Below are positions 12,136 to 23,190 of a stretch of DNA of 64,000 nucleotides, piece by piece. Made by a program: the position numbers and the translations under genes. Location: the NCBI RefSeq assembly GCF_014195655.1, contig NZ_JACICD010000002.1, positions 496,001 through 560,000 of the forward strand, in the 5' to 3' direction. The notes under the pieces were generated by a model, which saw only the letters and a program-made list of their open reading frames with translations, ran no database searches and was not told the origin of the DNA. The number at the start of each line of letters is the position of its first letter. Within the stretch, counting starts at the first letter, position 1. This DNA comes from Ancylobacter tetraedralis (GTDB lineage Bacteria; Pseudomonadota; Alphaproteobacteria; Rhizobiales; Xanthobacteraceae).

Positions 12136-12183
12136 GGGACCGGCTCTGGAATGCCGCGCCCGGAGCCGGTCCCCCTTTCTTTT
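12136..12183 (+). terminator. Terminator-like hairpin between cbbS and cbbX
   Basis: GGGACCGGCTC (12136-12146) and its exact complement GAGCCGGTCCC (12163-12173) form an 11-bp perfect stem with a 16-nt loop, followed by CC and the U-rich tract TTTCTTTT (12176-12183). It lies in the 200-bp gap between cbbS and cbbX. Partial termination here would keep the activase far below the RuBisCO subunits; that role is an inference. Confidence 0.65.
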
Positions 12184-12210
12184 CCCCGACGAAACGCGGG
12201 AGTTCTCGCC

Positions 12211-13167
12211 ATGGATGCCGTCACCGACGCCCCGTCTGCCGACGCCCGGCCTTTTGAAAATGTGGTTCGTCCGCCCGACGCGATCGACCTCAGGGCCGAG
12301 TTCGTCGAGAGTGGCCTCGCCGCCGTGCTGGAGGAGCTCGACACCGACCTCGTCGGCCTCGGCCCGGTCAAGCGCCGCCTGCGGGAGATCGGCGCGCTGC
12401 TGCTGGTGGACCGCGCCCGCGCCCGCTTCGGCCTGCAGGCGGTGAGCCCGACCCTGCACATGAGCTTCACCGGCAATCCGGGGACGGGCAAGACGACCGT
12501 GGCGCTGCGCATGGCGCAGATCCTCCACCGGCTCGGCTATGTCCGCAAAGGCCATCTCGTCACCGTCACGCGCGACGACCTGGTGGGCCAGTATATCGGC
12601 CATACCGCGCCCAAGACGAAGGATGTGCTCAAGCGCGCCATGGGCGGCGTCCTGTTCATCGACGAGGCCTATTATCTCTACCGCCCCGAGAACGAGCGCG
12701 ACTATGGGCAGGAGGCGATCGAGATCCTCTTGCAGGTCATGGAGAACCAGCGCGACGACCTTGTGGTCATCCTCGCCGGCTATTCCGACCGCATGGAGCG
12801 CTTCTTCACCGCCAATCCCGGCTTCCGCTCGCGCGTCGCCCACCATATCGACTTCCCCGATTATTCCGGCGAGGAACTGGAGGCGATCGGCGGGCGCATT
12901 CTGGGCGGCATGAACTACACGCTGAGCCCCGACGCGGAAGAAGCCTTCCACCGCTATGTCGACCTGCGGATGAAGCAGCCACATTTCGCCAATGGCCGCT
13001 CCGTCCGCAACGCGCTCGACCGCGCGCGGCTGCGGCAGGCCAACCGCCTGTTCAATGGGGACCGGCCGGTGACGGTACGGGACCTCACGACGATCGAGGC
13101 CGAGGATATCCTCTCCAGCCGGGTGTTCTCCGGCGGCATCGACAGCTACCCGCCGCTGAAGCCGTGA
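12211..13167 (+). CDS. cbbX: CbbX, red-type RuBisCO activase (AAA+)
   Basis: The 318-aa AAA+ ATPase has a Walker A motif GNPGTGKTT at residues 88-96 and Walker [13 protein letters not shown] at about 145-156. CbbX hexamers remove inhibitory sugar phosphates from red-type RuBisCO by pulling on the large-subunit C-terminus and need RuBP for assembly. The start at 12211 (MDAVTDAP) is preferred over upstream codons because CGGGAG lies 8 bp before it. A hairpin terminator separates it from cbbS, and a palindromic repeat separates it from cbbE. Confidence 0.96.
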   Translation: MDAVTDAPSADARPFENVVRPPDAIDLRAEFVESGLAAVLEELDTDLVGLGPVKRRLREIGALLLVDRARARFGLQAVSPTLHMSFTGNPGTGKTTVALRMAQILHRLGYVRKGHLVTVTRDDLVGQYIGHTAPKTKDVLKRAMGGVLFIDEAYYLYRPENERDYGQEAIEILLQVMENQRDDLVVILAGYSDRMERFFTANPGFRSRVAHHIDFPDYSGEELEAIGGRILGGMNYTLSPDAEEAFHRYVDLRMKQPHFANGRSVRNALDRARLRQANRLFNGDRPVTVRDLTTIEAEDILSSRVFSGGIDSYPPLKP

Positions 13168-13185
13168 TCGCGCCGTCATAGGTTT

Positions 13186-13291
13186 CCTCTCCCCATTGGG
13201 GAGAGGTGGCCCGCGAAGCGGGTCGGCGAGGGGTTTTGCGGTCGCGGAGCGGCGCCCCCTCACCCCGCCCTTCTCCCCGACGGGGAGAGGG
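13186..13291. repeat. Palindromic intergenic repeat (CTCTCCCC type)
   Basis: CCTCTCCCC-ATT-GGGGAGAGG (13186-13206) is a perfect 9-bp dyad, followed by GCCCGCGAAGCGGGT and, at 13273-13290, TCTCCCC-GAC-GGGGAGAG; the outer arms also complement each other. This mosaic is the common dispersed palindrome of many alphaproteobacterial genomes. It sits between cbbX and cbbE and could fold the transcript. No gene is present. Confidence 0.8.
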
Positions 13292-13335
13292 AAACTGTGG
13301 CTTTGCACGCCGCCCGATCAGCCAAGGAAAGTCCC

Positions 13336-14007
13336 ATGACGCTCATCGCCCCCTCCATGCTGGCTTCGGACTTCGCCCGTTTCGGCGAGGAGGTGCGCGA
13401 CGTGGTCGCGGCCGGCGCCGACTGGATCCATCTCGATGTGATGGACGGCCATTTCGTGCCGAACATCACCTTCGGGCCCGATGTCATCAAGGCAATCCGG
13501 CCCTGCACCGACAAGGTGTTCGACGTGCATCTGATGATCGAGCCGGTCGAGCCCTATATCGAGGCCTTCGCCAAGGCGGGGGCCGACGTCATCACCGTGC
13601 AGGCGGAGGCCACAAACCATCTCGACCGCTGCCTCCAGCTCATCCGCTCGCTCGGCAAGAAGGCCGGCGTGGCGCTGAACCCGGCGACGCATGAGAGCGC
13701 GGTGGCCTATGTGCTGGACAAGGTGGATCTCATCCTGCCCATGACGGTCAATCCCGGTTTCGGCGGGCAGGCCTTCATCGCCGACGTGATCCCGAAGGTG
13801 CATCGGCTGCGGGCGATGATCGGCGGCCGGCCGATCCATATCGAGATCGACGGCGGGGTGAACCCCGAGACGGCAGGGCTCTGCGTCGAGGCCGGCGCCG
13901 ATGTGCTGGTGGCCGGCTCGGCCGTGTTCAAGGGCGGACGCGACGCCTATCGCGCCAATATCGCGGCGATCCGCGCCACCTGCGACAGGTCCAGCCGGGC
14001 GGCGTGA
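13336..14007 (+). CDS. cbbE: Ribulose-phosphate 3-epimerase
   Basis: The 223-aa TIM-barrel enzyme interconverts ribulose-5-phosphate and xylulose-5-phosphate. It carries the family motif [11 protein letters not shown] (residues 33-43), a second metal-site segment [20 protein letters not shown] and the phosphate-binding IDGGVNPET. The ATG at 13336 follows AAGGAAAGTCCC. It is the last gene of the cbb cluster. The downstream gene is on the opposite strand and convergent, with a 43-bp gap that has no obvious terminator. Confidence 0.95.
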   Translation: MTLIAPSMLASDFARFGEEVRDVVAAGADWIHLDVMDGHFVPNITFGPDVIKAIRPCTDKVFDVHLMIEPVEPYIEAFAKAGADVITVQAEATNHLDRCLQLIRSLGKKAGVALNPATHESAVAYVLDKVDLILPMTVNPGFGGQAFIADVIPKVHRLRAMIGGRPIHIEIDGGVNPETAGLCVEAGADVLVAGSAVFKGGRDAYRANIAAIRATCDRSSRAA

Positions 14008-14050
14008 CCGCGCGCCCGCGCCCGGCCTGGCTCGGTTCGGTGCGGCACGC

Positions 14051-14995
14051 TCAGCGCAGCGCGTCCTCGGTCACGGTGAGGATCAGGATGTTCCGGGCGC
14101 TGTCGGGAATGGAGGGCGAACTGCGCACCTCCAGGCTGAGCGCGGGGCGTTTGGCCTGCACCAGTGCTGCAAGCTTCTTCGCCATCGCCTCGGCGCTGGG
14201 ATTGAAGGAGAGCGTGTTGCTGGTCGGGTTGGCGACGCCCGCATCGGAAATCAGCACTTCGAACCCGGCCGATTTCAGCGCGCTGGTGAACTGATCGACC
14301 TTGGCCGGCGGCACCGAGGCGGTGGGGGCGAACACGCGCACGATATAGCCTGCGCCGGGGCCGGACGGCTTGGGCGGCGCGGCGGCCGCCTCCGGCTCCG
14401 CGGGCGCCGGTGCCGGCGGCGGGGCCGGGGAAGCGGCGGGCGCCGGCGGGGCGGCCGGGGGGCTGGCACTGGCGGTGGCCACCGGCGGCGCGGCGGGGAT
14501 ATCGGCGACCTTGTCCTCCAGCGCGGCGAAGGCCATGCGCAGGCTGGCCACCTCGGCTTGCAGGGAGGTCAACTGGTTGTTGAGCGTCACCGCCTGAAAC
14601 AGGCCGAGCGCCAGCATCACGACCAGCAAGAGCACGCTGGCGACGATGCCCGCCGTCAGTCCCGGCGCATGCGCGCGGGCCGCCTCGGGACGCCGCCCGG
14701 CGGCCGCCTCGGGACGGCGGGTCTCGTTGACCAGCCGGCGGTTCTCGATCTCCAGGCGGCGCATGTCGACCTTGAGCCGCTCGATCTCGACCCAGCGATG
14801 GAAGGCCTCGGGATCCTCCGGCGGCCCCTTGCGCGCCGCGGCGGCGGCTGTCGTGCGGGACGTGGCCTGTGTCGAGGGGCTGGCCGCGGGCTCAGTACCG
14901 GGAGCGCTGGCCGGCGAGGGCCTTGCCGCCGTGCCATGGCGCCCGGCATTGGCCGACGACATGAACTCCTGCAGCGTCGGTTCGCGCTTATCCAT
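14051..14995 (-). CDS. Single-pass membrane protein of unknown function, Ala/Pro-rich
   Basis: This 314-aa protein is not recognised. Residues 1-60 are Ala/Ser/Pro-rich; 60-95 look helical and charged; a transmembrane helix lies at about 113-134. A short coiled coil follows at 138-164, then a Pro/Ala-rich spacer (168-215), and the last 95 residues form a compact domain beginning YIVRVFAPTASVPP. The layout (cytosolic N-terminus, one membrane span, periplasmic C-terminal domain behind a Pro-rich stalk) resembles envelope-associated proteins, but no SPOR motif is clear. It lies downstream of ftsY on the same strand with a 134-bp gap. Confidence 0.7.
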   Translation of the reverse strand: MDKREPTLQEFMSSANAGRHGTAARPSPASAPGTEPAASPSTQATSRTTAAAAARKGPPEDPEAFHRWVEIERLKVDMRRLEIENRRLVNETRRPEAAAGRRPEAARAHAPGLTAGIVASVLLLVVMLALGLFQAVTLNNQLTSLQAEVASLRMAFAALEDKVADIPAAPPVATASASPPAAPPAPAASPAPPPAPAPAEPEAAAAPPKPSGPGAGYIVRVFAPTASVPPAKVDQFTSALKSAGFEVLISDAGVANPTSNTLSFNPSAEAMAKKLAALVQAKRPALSLEVRSSPSIPDSARNILILTVTEDALR

Positions 14996-15129
14996 GCTGT
15001 GCTCCCAAGACGCTGTGCTCCCAAGACGACCGCTTCCCGGCGGCTTCTCCCCGCAGCGTAGCTACGGATCAGCTGCGGCGGAAATACAAGCGCTGATTGG
15101 CCGGCTGTTGCCGGGTCCGTGTCGGGCGG

Positions 15130-16080
15130 TCAGTTCTCCAGCCCGACAATGGCGCGCGCGAAATCCCGGGCCGCGAAGGGCTGCAGATCGTCGACCCCTT
15201 CGCCGACCCCGATCAGGTGCACGGGCAGGCCGAATCGGGCGGCGATGGCGATGAGGATGCCGCCGCGCGCCGTGCCGTCGAGCTTGGTCATCACGAGGCC
15301 GGTGACGCCGGCCACGCGCTGGAACGCCTCCACCTGCGACAGCGCGTTCTGGCCCACCGTCGCATCGAGCGTCAAGACCACCGCGTGGGGAGCCGATGGC
15401 TCCTGCTTCTTGATGACGCGGACGATCTTTTCCAGCTCGGCCATCAGCTCGGCGCGGTTCTGCAGCCGGCCGGCCGTGTCGATGATGAGCACGTCGGCGT
15501 CCTGTGCACGTGCCTGCTGCAGGCCGTCAAAGGCGACGCCGGCGGCATCCGCGCCCGGCTCGCGCGCCACGACGCTGGCGCCCGTGCGATCGGCCCAGAC
15601 CTTCAGCTGCTCGATGGCGGCCGCGCGGAACGTGTCGCCGGCGGCCAGCACCACCTTCTTGCCTTGCGCGCGCAGGGTGGAGGCGAGCTTGCCGATGGTC
15701 GTCGTCTTGCCCGAGCCGTTGACCCCGACCATGAGCAGGACGAAGGGCCGGACATCGGACGCAAAGACCAGCGGCCGGGCGACCGGTTGCAGCACCGCCT
15801 CGATCTCGGCGGCGACGAGGGAGCGCACCTCCTCGGGCTCGATGGTCTTGTCGTAGCGGCCCTTGCCCACCGCCTGCGCGATGCGCGCGGCTGTGTCCAC
15901 GCCGAGATCGGCGCGGATCAGCACGTCTTCCAGGTCCTCCAGCGTCGCCGCGTCGAGCTTGCGCTTGGTGAACAGGTCGGTGATGCCGGTCGACAGGCTC
16001 GACGCGGTGCGCGTCAGGCCTTGCGTCAGACGTTTCCAGAAGCCGGGGCGGGGGGCTGGGGTATCGTTCATGAGGTTCAC
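15130..16080 (-). CDS. ftsY: Signal recognition particle receptor FtsY
   Basis: The 316-aa product is the SRP GTPase FtsY, which docks SRP-ribosome complexes at the membrane for co-translational insertion. It has a short N domain (about residues 15-95) and the G domain with GVNGSGKTTT (G1), DTFRAAA, DTAGR (G3) and TKLDGTARGG (G4). It lacks the long acidic N-terminal extension of enteric FtsY, as usual in alphaproteobacteria. The GTG at 16080 overlaps the mtaB stop (GTGA); the ATG at 16071 (MNDTPAPR) is an alternative start. It is the third gene of the dapF-mtaB-ftsY operon. Confidence 0.96.
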   Translation of the reverse strand: MNLMNDTPAPRPGFWKRLTQGLTRTASSLSTGITDLFTKRKLDAATLEDLEDVLIRADLGVDTAARIAQAVGKGRYDKTIEPEEVRSLVAAEIEAVLQPVARPLVFASDVRPFVLLMVGVNGSGKTTTIGKLASTLRAQGKKVVLAAGDTFRAAAIEQLKVWADRTGASVVAREPGADAAGVAFDGLQQARAQDADVLIIDTAGRLQNRAELMAELEKIVRVIKKQEPSAPHAVVLTLDATVGQNALSQVEAFQRVAGVTGLVMTKLDGTARGGILIAIAARFGLPVHLIGVGEGVDDLQPFAARDFARAIVGLEN

Positions 16081-17393
16081 GCCGCGATCAGCCGCGTGCC
16101 GTCGTGGCCGGCGATGCGGATATGGGAAAAGGTGCCGGGGACGAGCTCGCGGGCGAGCCGCACCGGGGTGAAGCCGGGCGTGCGGGCCAGCCCGCCGCGC
16201 TCGGCGAGAATTTCGCGCCGTGTCCCGATCTCGCCGGCGAGATGGCGCAGCAAGGCGGTCTCGCCCGCCTCGCGCAGGCGCCGGGCGCGTTCGCGGATGA
16301 GCGGGGTCGGCACTTGCGGCATGCGCGCGGCCGGCGTGCCCGGGCGCGGCGAGTAGGGGAAGACGTGCAGATGCGTCAGCCCGCAGGCATCGACGAGGTC
16401 GAGCGAGGCGCGGAAATGGGTTTCCGTCTCGGTCGGGAAACCGGCGATGATGTCGGCGCCGAACACCATGTCGGGCCGCAGGCGCCGGGCCTCGGCGCAG
16501 AAGGCGATGGCATCGGCCCGCAGGTGCCGCCGCTTCATGCGCTTGAGGATGAGGTCGTCGCCCGCCTGCAGCGAGAGGTGCAGATGCGGCATCAGCCGCT
16601 CCTCCTCGGCGAAGGCGCGCATCAGTTCGCCGTCCGCCTCCACCGAATCGATGGAGGACAGCCGCAGCCGTCGCAACTCCGGAACGTGCCTGAGCACGGC
16701 GCGCACCAGCGTGCCGAGCCGGGGCGCGCCGGGCAGATCGGCACCATAGGAGGTGAGGTCGACCCCGGTAAGCACGACTTCGGCGAAGTCCTGCTCGACG
16801 AGCTGGCGCACCCGCGCGACCACCGCGCCCATGGGCACGGAGCGCGAATTGCCGCGGCCATAGGGAATGATGCAGAAGGTGCAGCGATGATCGCAGCCAT
16901 TCTGCACCTCGACGAAGGCGCGGGTGTGCCCCTCGATCGTGTCGGCCGCGCCGTCGAGGAGATGCGGCGCGGTGGCGCGCACGCGCATGATGTCGCCGAC
17001 ATGCGCCTTCTCGTCGGTGTCCAGCCCGAAATCGAGCGCGCGTCGCGTCGCCGACCAGCTGGCGGGGGACATCTTCTCCTCATTGCCGAGCACGCGGTCG
17101 ACTTCGGCCATGGCGGCGAAGGTCGCCGGCTCGGTCTGCGCCGCGCAGCCGGTGACAATGATGCGGCGCGCGGGATCCTCCCGCTTCAACCGGCGGATCG
17201 TCTGGCGCGCCTGCTTCACCGCTTCGCTGGTGACGGCGCAGGTATTGACCACCACGGCGCGCTCCAGCCCCGCGGCGCCGGCCAGCGCCTTCACGGTCGC
17301 CGAATCCAGCGCGTTGAGCCGGCAGCCGAAGGTGACAACGTCCAGCGCGGTCGGGTCGAGCGAGGTTTCGGGGGGCATCGCGATCCGCGTCAC
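16077..17393 (-). CDS. mtaB: tRNA t6A37 methylthiotransferase MtaB (radical SAM)
   Basis: The 438-aa product belongs to the methylthiotransferase family, which converts t6A at position 37 of tRNA to ms2t6A. The UPF0004 domain supplies three auxiliary-cluster cysteines (C24, C52, C83), and the radical SAM motif CDHRCTFC gives C167, C171 and C174. A C-terminal TRAM-like tail is present. The GTG at 17393 overlaps the dapF stop by GTGA, arguing for translational coupling; MPPETSLD at 17378 is the alternative start. Confidence 0.94.
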   Translation of the reverse strand: MTRIAMPPETSLDPTALDVVTFGCRLNALDSATVKALAGAAGLERAVVVNTCAVTSEAVKQARQTIRRLKREDPARRIIVTGCAAQTEPATFAAMAEVDRVLGNEEKMSPASWSATRRALDFGLDTDEKAHVGDIMRVRATAPHLLDGAADTIEGHTRAFVEVQNGCDHRCTFCIIPYGRGNSRSVPMGAVVARVRQLVEQDFAEVVLTGVDLTSYGADLPGAPRLGTLVRAVLRHVPELRRLRLSSIDSVEADGELMRAFAEEERLMPHLHLSLQAGDDLILKRMKRRHLRADAIAFCAEARRLRPDMVFGADIIAGFPTETETHFRASLDLVDACGLTHLHVFPYSPRPGTPAARMPQVPTPLIRERARRLREAGETALLRHLAGEIGTRREILAERGGLARTPGFTPVRLARELVPGTFSHIRIAGHDGTRLIAA

Positions 17394-18256
17394 GCGGCGC
17401 CGGCGAGCATGGCGGCGCTGAGCTGCCCGTCGAACTCGAATTCGGCCGGCCCGGTCATCAGCATGTGGTCATCGCTCACGCGCCAGTCGATCACGAGATC
17501 GCCGCCCGGCAGGGTGACGGTGACGCGGCGCCCCGTCAGCCCGAGGCGGGCGGCCGCCACCGCGGTGGCGCAGGCCGCCGAGCCGCAGGCGCGGGTGAGG
17601 CCGACGCCGCGTTCCCACACCTTGAGCCGGATGTGATCGGCCCCCACGATCTGGGCGAGCGAGATGTTCGCCCGCGCGGGGAAGATCGGGTGGTGCTCCA
17701 GCTCCGGCCCGTAATGCGCGAGGTCCACCGCGTCGATGTCCTCGACCCAGAAGATGGCGTGCGGATTGCCGACATTGACCACGGAGGGCGCGCGCAGCAC
17801 CGGCGCCTCCGCCGGGCCGGCCTGCAGCTCGATGGCGCGGGTATCCGCAACCGGGCCGGCGAGCGGGATGTCGGCCCAGCCGAAGCGCGGCACGCCCATG
17901 TCGGCGGTGATGGCCGCGCCGGCGATGCGGCAATCGAGTAGGCCGGCGACGCTCTCGAACAGCAGATGGTCGCGGCCGGTGCGGCCGGCCTCGTAGAGCG
18001 CGATGCAGCGCGTGCCGTTGCCGCAGGCGCCTGATTCCGAGCCGTCGGAATTGATGATGCGCACGAAGGCACTCGTGCCCTCGGTGGTTGGCGGGTAGAG
18101 CGCCATGATCTGGTCGAACGGCAGCACATCCGGCCGGGCCAGCGCGCGCGCCTCCTCGGGCGGCACCGCGAGCGGCGCGTCGCGCAGGTCCAGCACGACG
18201 ATCTCGTTGCCGAGGCCGTTCATCTTGACGAAGGGGCGATTTTCCAGCGCGGCCAT
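17390..18256 (-). CDS. dapF: Diaminopimelate epimerase
   Basis: The 288-aa product converts LL- to meso-diaminopimelate for lysine and peptidoglycan synthesis. The two catalytic cysteines are visible: C78 in [12 protein letters not shown] and C224 in [10 protein letters not shown]. The open frame extends about 230 codons further upstream, but the family start is [18 protein letters not shown], with ATG at 18256; the extension overlaps the divergent downstream region and has no family similarity. Operon order dapF-mtaB-ftsY is common in Hyphomicrobiales. Confidence 0.95.
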   Translation of the reverse strand: MAALENRPFVKMNGLGNEIVVLDLRDAPLAVPPEEARALARPDVLPFDQIMALYPPTTEGTSAFVRIINSDGSESGACGNGTRCIALYEAGRTGRDHLLFESVAGLLDCRIAGAAITADMGVPRFGWADIPLAGPVADTRAIELQAGPAEAPVLRAPSVVNVGNPHAIFWVEDIDAVDLAHYGPELEHHPIFPARANISLAQIVGADHIRLKVWERGVGLTRACGSAACATAVAAARLGLTGRRVTVTLPGGDLVIDWRVSDDHMLMTGPAEFEFDGQLSAAMLAGAA

Positions 18257-18464
18257 GGCGAACCCGGATCTGCTTGAAGCCCCTATATGGCGAAGCGGCC
18301 GGCAAATGACCAGCGGCAATGACGCGCCGCCGCGTGGGATGCGGCGAGCCAGCATCTTGCGCGAACATATGTTGCGCGAACCCACGGTCCGCTTTGCGCG
18401 CCGGTCGCGAGAATGCCATGGCGATGATAATAATGGACGGCGCTCGCGCTTTCCCGGTGATTTG

Positions 18465-19247
18465 ATGACGGTGTCCCCCATGCCTGCCCGCGCCCTGCTG
18501 CAACGGCTTCTGCTGTCGCTCGCCTTTCTCTGTGCGGCGGGCCCGCTCGTTCCCGGGCCACTTGCCCTGAAGCCCGCCCGCGCGCAGGACGCGACCCCTC
18601 CGGCGGCAGCCCCCGCGACGCCTGCCCCGGCGACGCCAGCCCCCGCCACGCCAGCCCCCGCGGATCCCTCCTCTCCCGATAACCCGCTGGACGAGGACGA
18701 CATGATCGCCCCGCCGGTGGTCGACCCCAAGGGCGTCGAGACGCAGGCGGTCGCGCCGGTCATCGAGGACCCGCTGAAGCGGCCGGACGGTTTCGGCGAG
18801 GAGGCGGTGCTCAAGCCCGTGCCGGTGCTGATCAAGAAGGCGCACAGCAGCTGGGACGAGGGCTTCACCACGATCGTGGCGACGCTCAAGCAGATCGACG
18901 CCGAGATGGCGCGGCTGAAGCTGACGCCCGTCGGGGCCTCGCTCGTCATCTACACGGCGACGGACGATAATGGCTTCGATTTCGAGGCGGCGGTTCCCTT
19001 CGAGGGCGTGACCACGCAGAAGCCGCAGGACGGCGTCGAGCTTTCCGCTTCGCCCGCCGGCAAGGCGCTGCGCTTCACCCATCGCGGGCCCTATGACGCG
19101 ATGGACCCGACCTATGAGCAGATCGCCAACCTGCTCGACGCCAAGGACCTGGAGGCGCAGGACCTCTATGTCGAGGAATATCGCTCCGACCCGCGCACCA
19201 CCTCGCAGGACGATATGGTCATCGACATCTGGGTGCCGCTGAAGTGA
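18465..19247 (+). CDS. Secreted GyrI-like/effector-binding-domain (AraC_E_bind) protein
   Basis: The 260-aa product begins with a signal peptide (residues 1 to about 41, ending KPARAQ). A Pro/Ala/Thr repeat follows ([11 protein letters not shown], residues about 45-65), then a roughly 150-residue domain resembling the GyrI-like small-molecule-binding fold ([22 protein letters not shown]-type strands, [15 protein letters not shown]). In this genomic style such proteins are exported and of unknown ligand. ATG 18465 and ATG 18480 are both possible starts. It is divergent from dapF. Confidence 0.75.
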   Translation: MTVSPMPARALLQRLLLSLAFLCAAGPLVPGPLALKPARAQDATPPAAAPATPAPATPAPATPAPADPSSPDNPLDEDDMIAPPVVDPKGVETQAVAPVIEDPLKRPDGFGEEAVLKPVPVLIKKAHSSWDEGFTTIVATLKQIDAEMARLKLTPVGASLVIYTATDDNGFDFEAAVPFEGVTTQKPQDGVELSASPAGKALRFTHRGPYDAMDPTYEQIANLLDAKDLEAQDLYVEEYRSDPRTTSQDDMVIDIWVPLK

Positions 19248-19275
19248 GGAGACGCGCGCGGCCGGACACAGCGAC

Positions 19276-19317
19276 CCAAGGGAAGTGACTTCCGGGCCAA
19301 GGGAAGCGACTTCCGGG
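19276..19317. repeat. Two tandem 21-bp repeats, each a short dyad, upstream of rlmN
   Basis: Two copies (19276-19296 and 19297-19317) differ by one base. Each contains GGAAG-TGA/CGA-CTTCC, an inverted repeat with a 3-nt centre. The 21-bp period equals two helical turns, which would put bound dimers on one face. They lie 75-116 bp upstream of the rlmN ATG and just after the GyrI-like gene. They could be an operator or a dispersed repeat. Confidence 0.65.
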
Positions 19318-19391
19318 AATGTGAACGCGTGCGTTCGCCATGCCGGCCATACTGTGCTATGAGGCGCGCAAACTCATACCTCGATAAAGCG

Positions 19392-20693
19392 ATGAACCTG
19401 ATCGATACCACAGCGGCGTCCGCCGCCGGGGCGCAAGCCTCCGTCGAGACGCCGGCCTCCTTCGAGGCTGCCGTCTCCATCGAGAGCGCTGCCCCGCTTG
19501 AGACGCGCGGCCCGGCTGTCCCGACAGTGCCGGCACGGCGTTCGCTCGCCGGGCTGGACCGCGCCGGCCTTGCCGCCGCGCTCGCCGAGATCGGCGTGAG
19601 CGAGCGCGAGAGCCGCATGCGCGTCGCCCAGCTCTGGCACTGGATCTATCTGCGCGGCGCGACCTCCTTCGACGAGATGACCAATGTCGGCAAGGGGCTG
19701 CGCGTAAAGCTGGAGGCGGCCTTCACGCTGGCCCGGCCCGAGGTGGTGGTCGAGCAGGTGTCCAATGACGGCACCCGCAAATGGCTGCTGCGCCTGCCGC
19801 CCGACATTGCCGGCGACAAGCCGCACGATGTCGAGATGGTCTATATCCCCGAGAGCGACCGCGGCACGCTGTGCGTCTCCAGCCAGGTCGGCTGCACGCT
19901 CAACTGCTCGTTCTGCCACACCGGCACCCAGCGCCTGGTGCGCAACCTGACCGCTGCCGAGATCGTGCTGCAGGTGATGGTGGCGCGCGACCGGCTCGGC
20001 GATTATCCCGGCCGCGAGCGGGCGGTGGGCCCGGGCCTGCCGACCGAGGGCGACCGGCTGGTGACCAATATCGTCTTCATGGGCATGGGCGAGCCGCTCT
20101 ACGCCTATGATTCGGTGGCCCGGTCGATCGAGGTGCTCGCGGATGGCGAGGGGCTCGGCATCGGCAAGCGCCGCATCACCGTCTCCACCTCCGGCGTGGT
20201 GCCGGAGATCGAGCGGCTCGGCCGCGAGGTCGGGCCGATGCTCGCCATCTCGCTGCACGCCGTGCGCGACGAACTGCGCGACGTGCTGGTGCCGATCAAC
20301 AAGAAATATCCGCTGAAAGAGCTGCTGGAAGCCTGCCGCACCTATCCGCCGGCCTCCAATGCCAAGCGCATCACCTTCGAATATGTCATGCTCAAGGGCG
20401 TGAACGACAGCCCCGCCGACGCCAAGGCGCTGGTGAAGCTGCTGGCCGGCATCCCGGCCAAGATCAACCTCATCCCGTTCAACCCGTGGCCGGGCACCAA
20501 ATACGAGTGCTCGGACTGGGAGACGATCGAGACCTTCTCCGACATCGTGTTCCGCGCCGGCTATTCCAGCCCGGTGCGCACGCCGCGCGGGCGCGACATT
20601 CTCGCCGCCTGCGGCCAGCTCAAGAGCGAGACCGAGAAGCTCACCGCCCGCGAACGCCTCGCCCTGCGCGCCATGGCGGCGGCAGCGGAATAG
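19392..20693 (+). CDS. rlmN: 23S rRNA A2503/tRNA A37 C2-methyltransferase RlmN (radical SAM)
   Basis: The 433-aa product methylates C2 of adenine in 23S rRNA A2503 and some tRNAs. The radical SAM cluster motif CTLNCSFC gives C168, C172 and C175, and the conserved C-terminal ACGQL carries the methyl-carrier cysteine. Compared with the usual length (about 380 aa) there is an Ala-rich N-terminal extension of roughly 45 residues before RRSLAGLDR; the ATG at 19392 ([10 protein letters not shown]) is the likely start. Confidence 0.94.
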   Translation: MNLIDTTAASAAGAQASVETPASFEAAVSIESAAPLETRGPAVPTVPARRSLAGLDRAGLAAALAEIGVSERESRMRVAQLWHWIYLRGATSFDEMTNVGKGLRVKLEAAFTLARPEVVVEQVSNDGTRKWLLRLPPDIAGDKPHDVEMVYIPESDRGTLCVSSQVGCTLNCSFCHTGTQRLVRNLTAAEIVLQVMVARDRLGDYPGRERAVGPGLPTEGDRLVTNIVFMGMGEPLYAYDSVARSIEVLADGEGLGIGKRRITVSTSGVVPEIERLGREVGPMLAISLHAVRDELRDVLVPINKKYPLKELLEACRTYPPASNAKRITFEYVMLKGVNDSPADAKALVKLLAGIPAKINLIPFNPWPGTKYECSDWETIETFSDIVFRAGYSSPVRTPRGRDILAACGQLKSETEKLTARERLALRAMAAAAE

Positions 20694-20715
20694 CGCCGCG
20701 CGCGGGGGACCGGCC

Positions 20716-21141
20716 ATGATCGATCACATCGGCTTCCCCGTGGCGGATTTCGCCCGCGCCCGGGCGTTCTACGCCAGCGCGCTGGCGCCGCTCGGCCTCG
20801 CCGTGGTGATGGAAGTCACCGCGCGGGAGACCGGCGCCGGCGACCATGCCGGCTTCGGCGCGACGGCCGGGCCGGGCGGCGGCAAGCCGTTCTTCTGGAT
20901 CGGCTCGGGTGGCGCGCTGGCCGCGCGCGGCGAGGGCCGCCTGCATGTGTGCTTCGCCGCGCCCGACCGGGCGGCGGTCGACGCCTTTTATGAGGCGGCG
21001 CTCGCCGCCGGCGGGCGCGACAACGGGCCGCCGGGCCTGCGCCCGCATTACCACCCGAACTATTACGGCGCCTTCGTGCTGGATCCGGACGGGCACAATA
21101 TCGAGGCCGTCTGCCACGTGCCCCCGTCCGTGCCGGCGTGA
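20716..21141 (+). CDS. VOC (glyoxalase/bleomycin resistance) family protein
   Basis: The 141-aa product begins MIDHIGFPVADFARARAFY, the classic VOC N-terminal strand-helix, and ends DPDGHNIEAVCH with a likely metal ligand in the second beta-alpha-beta-beta-beta unit. The single-domain length is normal. The reaction is unknown; family members include glyoxalases, dioxygenases and antibiotic-binding proteins. It lies 22 bp downstream of rlmN and may be co-transcribed. Confidence 0.85.
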   Translation: MIDHIGFPVADFARARAFYASALAPLGLAVVMEVTARETGAGDHAGFGATAGPGGGKPFFWIGSGGALAARGEGRLHVCFAAPDRAAVDAFYEAALAAGGRDNGPPGLRPHYHPNYYGAFVLDPDGHNIEAVCHVPPSVPA

Positions 21142-21181
21142 CCGCCGCCCCTTGCGAGCCGAATCTGAGGGCAGCTTCCTG

Positions 21182-21763
21182 ATGGACAGCCTCCTGCGCC
21201 TGCTGCTGCGGTTTCTCGTGGTGCCGCTCGGCGTCATGGCCGGCATGATCACCACCATGCTGGTGGTGATCATCGGCTATTGGGACATCGGCGCGCTCGT
21301 TTCCGGCGCGGATGTCGGCCATGCCGTGCTGCTGCTCGACGCGCTGTCGGCGGCGGTGTTCGTGCTCACCGCGCTCGTCATGATGATGTGGGCGATCGCC
21401 GCCATCGGCATTCTGTTCGCCGAGACCTTCGCGGTACGCTCCTGGATCTTCCATGTCGCCAATGGCGCGGCATCCGCCTGGCTCGCCGCCTGGCTGTTCC
21501 CAACTTACGCGGACCAGACGGCGCCACCGATGGACGAGGCCACCTTCTACGTGGTGGCCGCCGGGCTCGCTGGCGGGTTGGCCTATTGGCTGGTGGCCGG
21601 CTGGAGCGCGGGTTTCTGGAAGCCGCTCGGCCGGGCGGTGGTCGCCCCGTTGCCAGCGCCCGCCCCGCCGTCCGCGCCCGCTTCGGCGGCCGGGCCGGTG
21701 CCCGCCGCCCCGGCCGCCCCGTCTTCTTCGCCCGGCTCGCCGCTGCCGACCCGCATGCCCTGA
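21182..21763 (+). CDS. Four-helix integral membrane protein of unknown function
   Basis: The 193-aa product contains four strongly hydrophobic segments (about residues 8-33, 45-78, 85-105 and 122-142), with aromatic residues at the ends, and a soluble Ala/Pro-rich tail of 45 residues. No family was recognised. The ATG at 21182 was chosen because the upstream part of the frame overlaps the VOC gene in another frame. It lies between the VOC gene and argG. Confidence 0.75.
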   Translation: MDSLLRLLLRFLVVPLGVMAGMITTMLVVIIGYWDIGALVSGADVGHAVLLLDALSAAVFVLTALVMMMWAIAAIGILFAETFAVRSWIFHVANGAASAWLAAWLFPTYADQTAPPMDEATFYVVAAGLAGGLAYWLVAGWSAGFWKPLGRAVVAPLPAPAPPSAPASAAGPVPAAPAAPSSSPGSPLPTRMP

Positions 21764-21892
21764 GCGCGCTGGGCGCGCTCAAACCGCACGGCGAGGGTTG
21801 CGCCCGCGCGCGCCATGCCTATAGTCCGCGCCGTTTTCCGGCTCCGGTTGCCCCGGGGTCCCTTTGGTCTTCCTCGTGCGGAACCCTTCGAC

Positions 21893-23119
<1,227 letters not shown>

Positions 23120-23190
23120 GCGGGCCTTCCTGAACCCTCCTCCCGGACGGCCGCTGGCCGATCCGGGGTGGGGACGGGAAGGGCGAGCGC

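Noticed and set aside
13186-13291. Rho-independent terminator between cbbX and cbbE
   Set aside because: The dyads lack a T-run and match the dispersed palindromic repeat type, so read-through into cbbE is expected.
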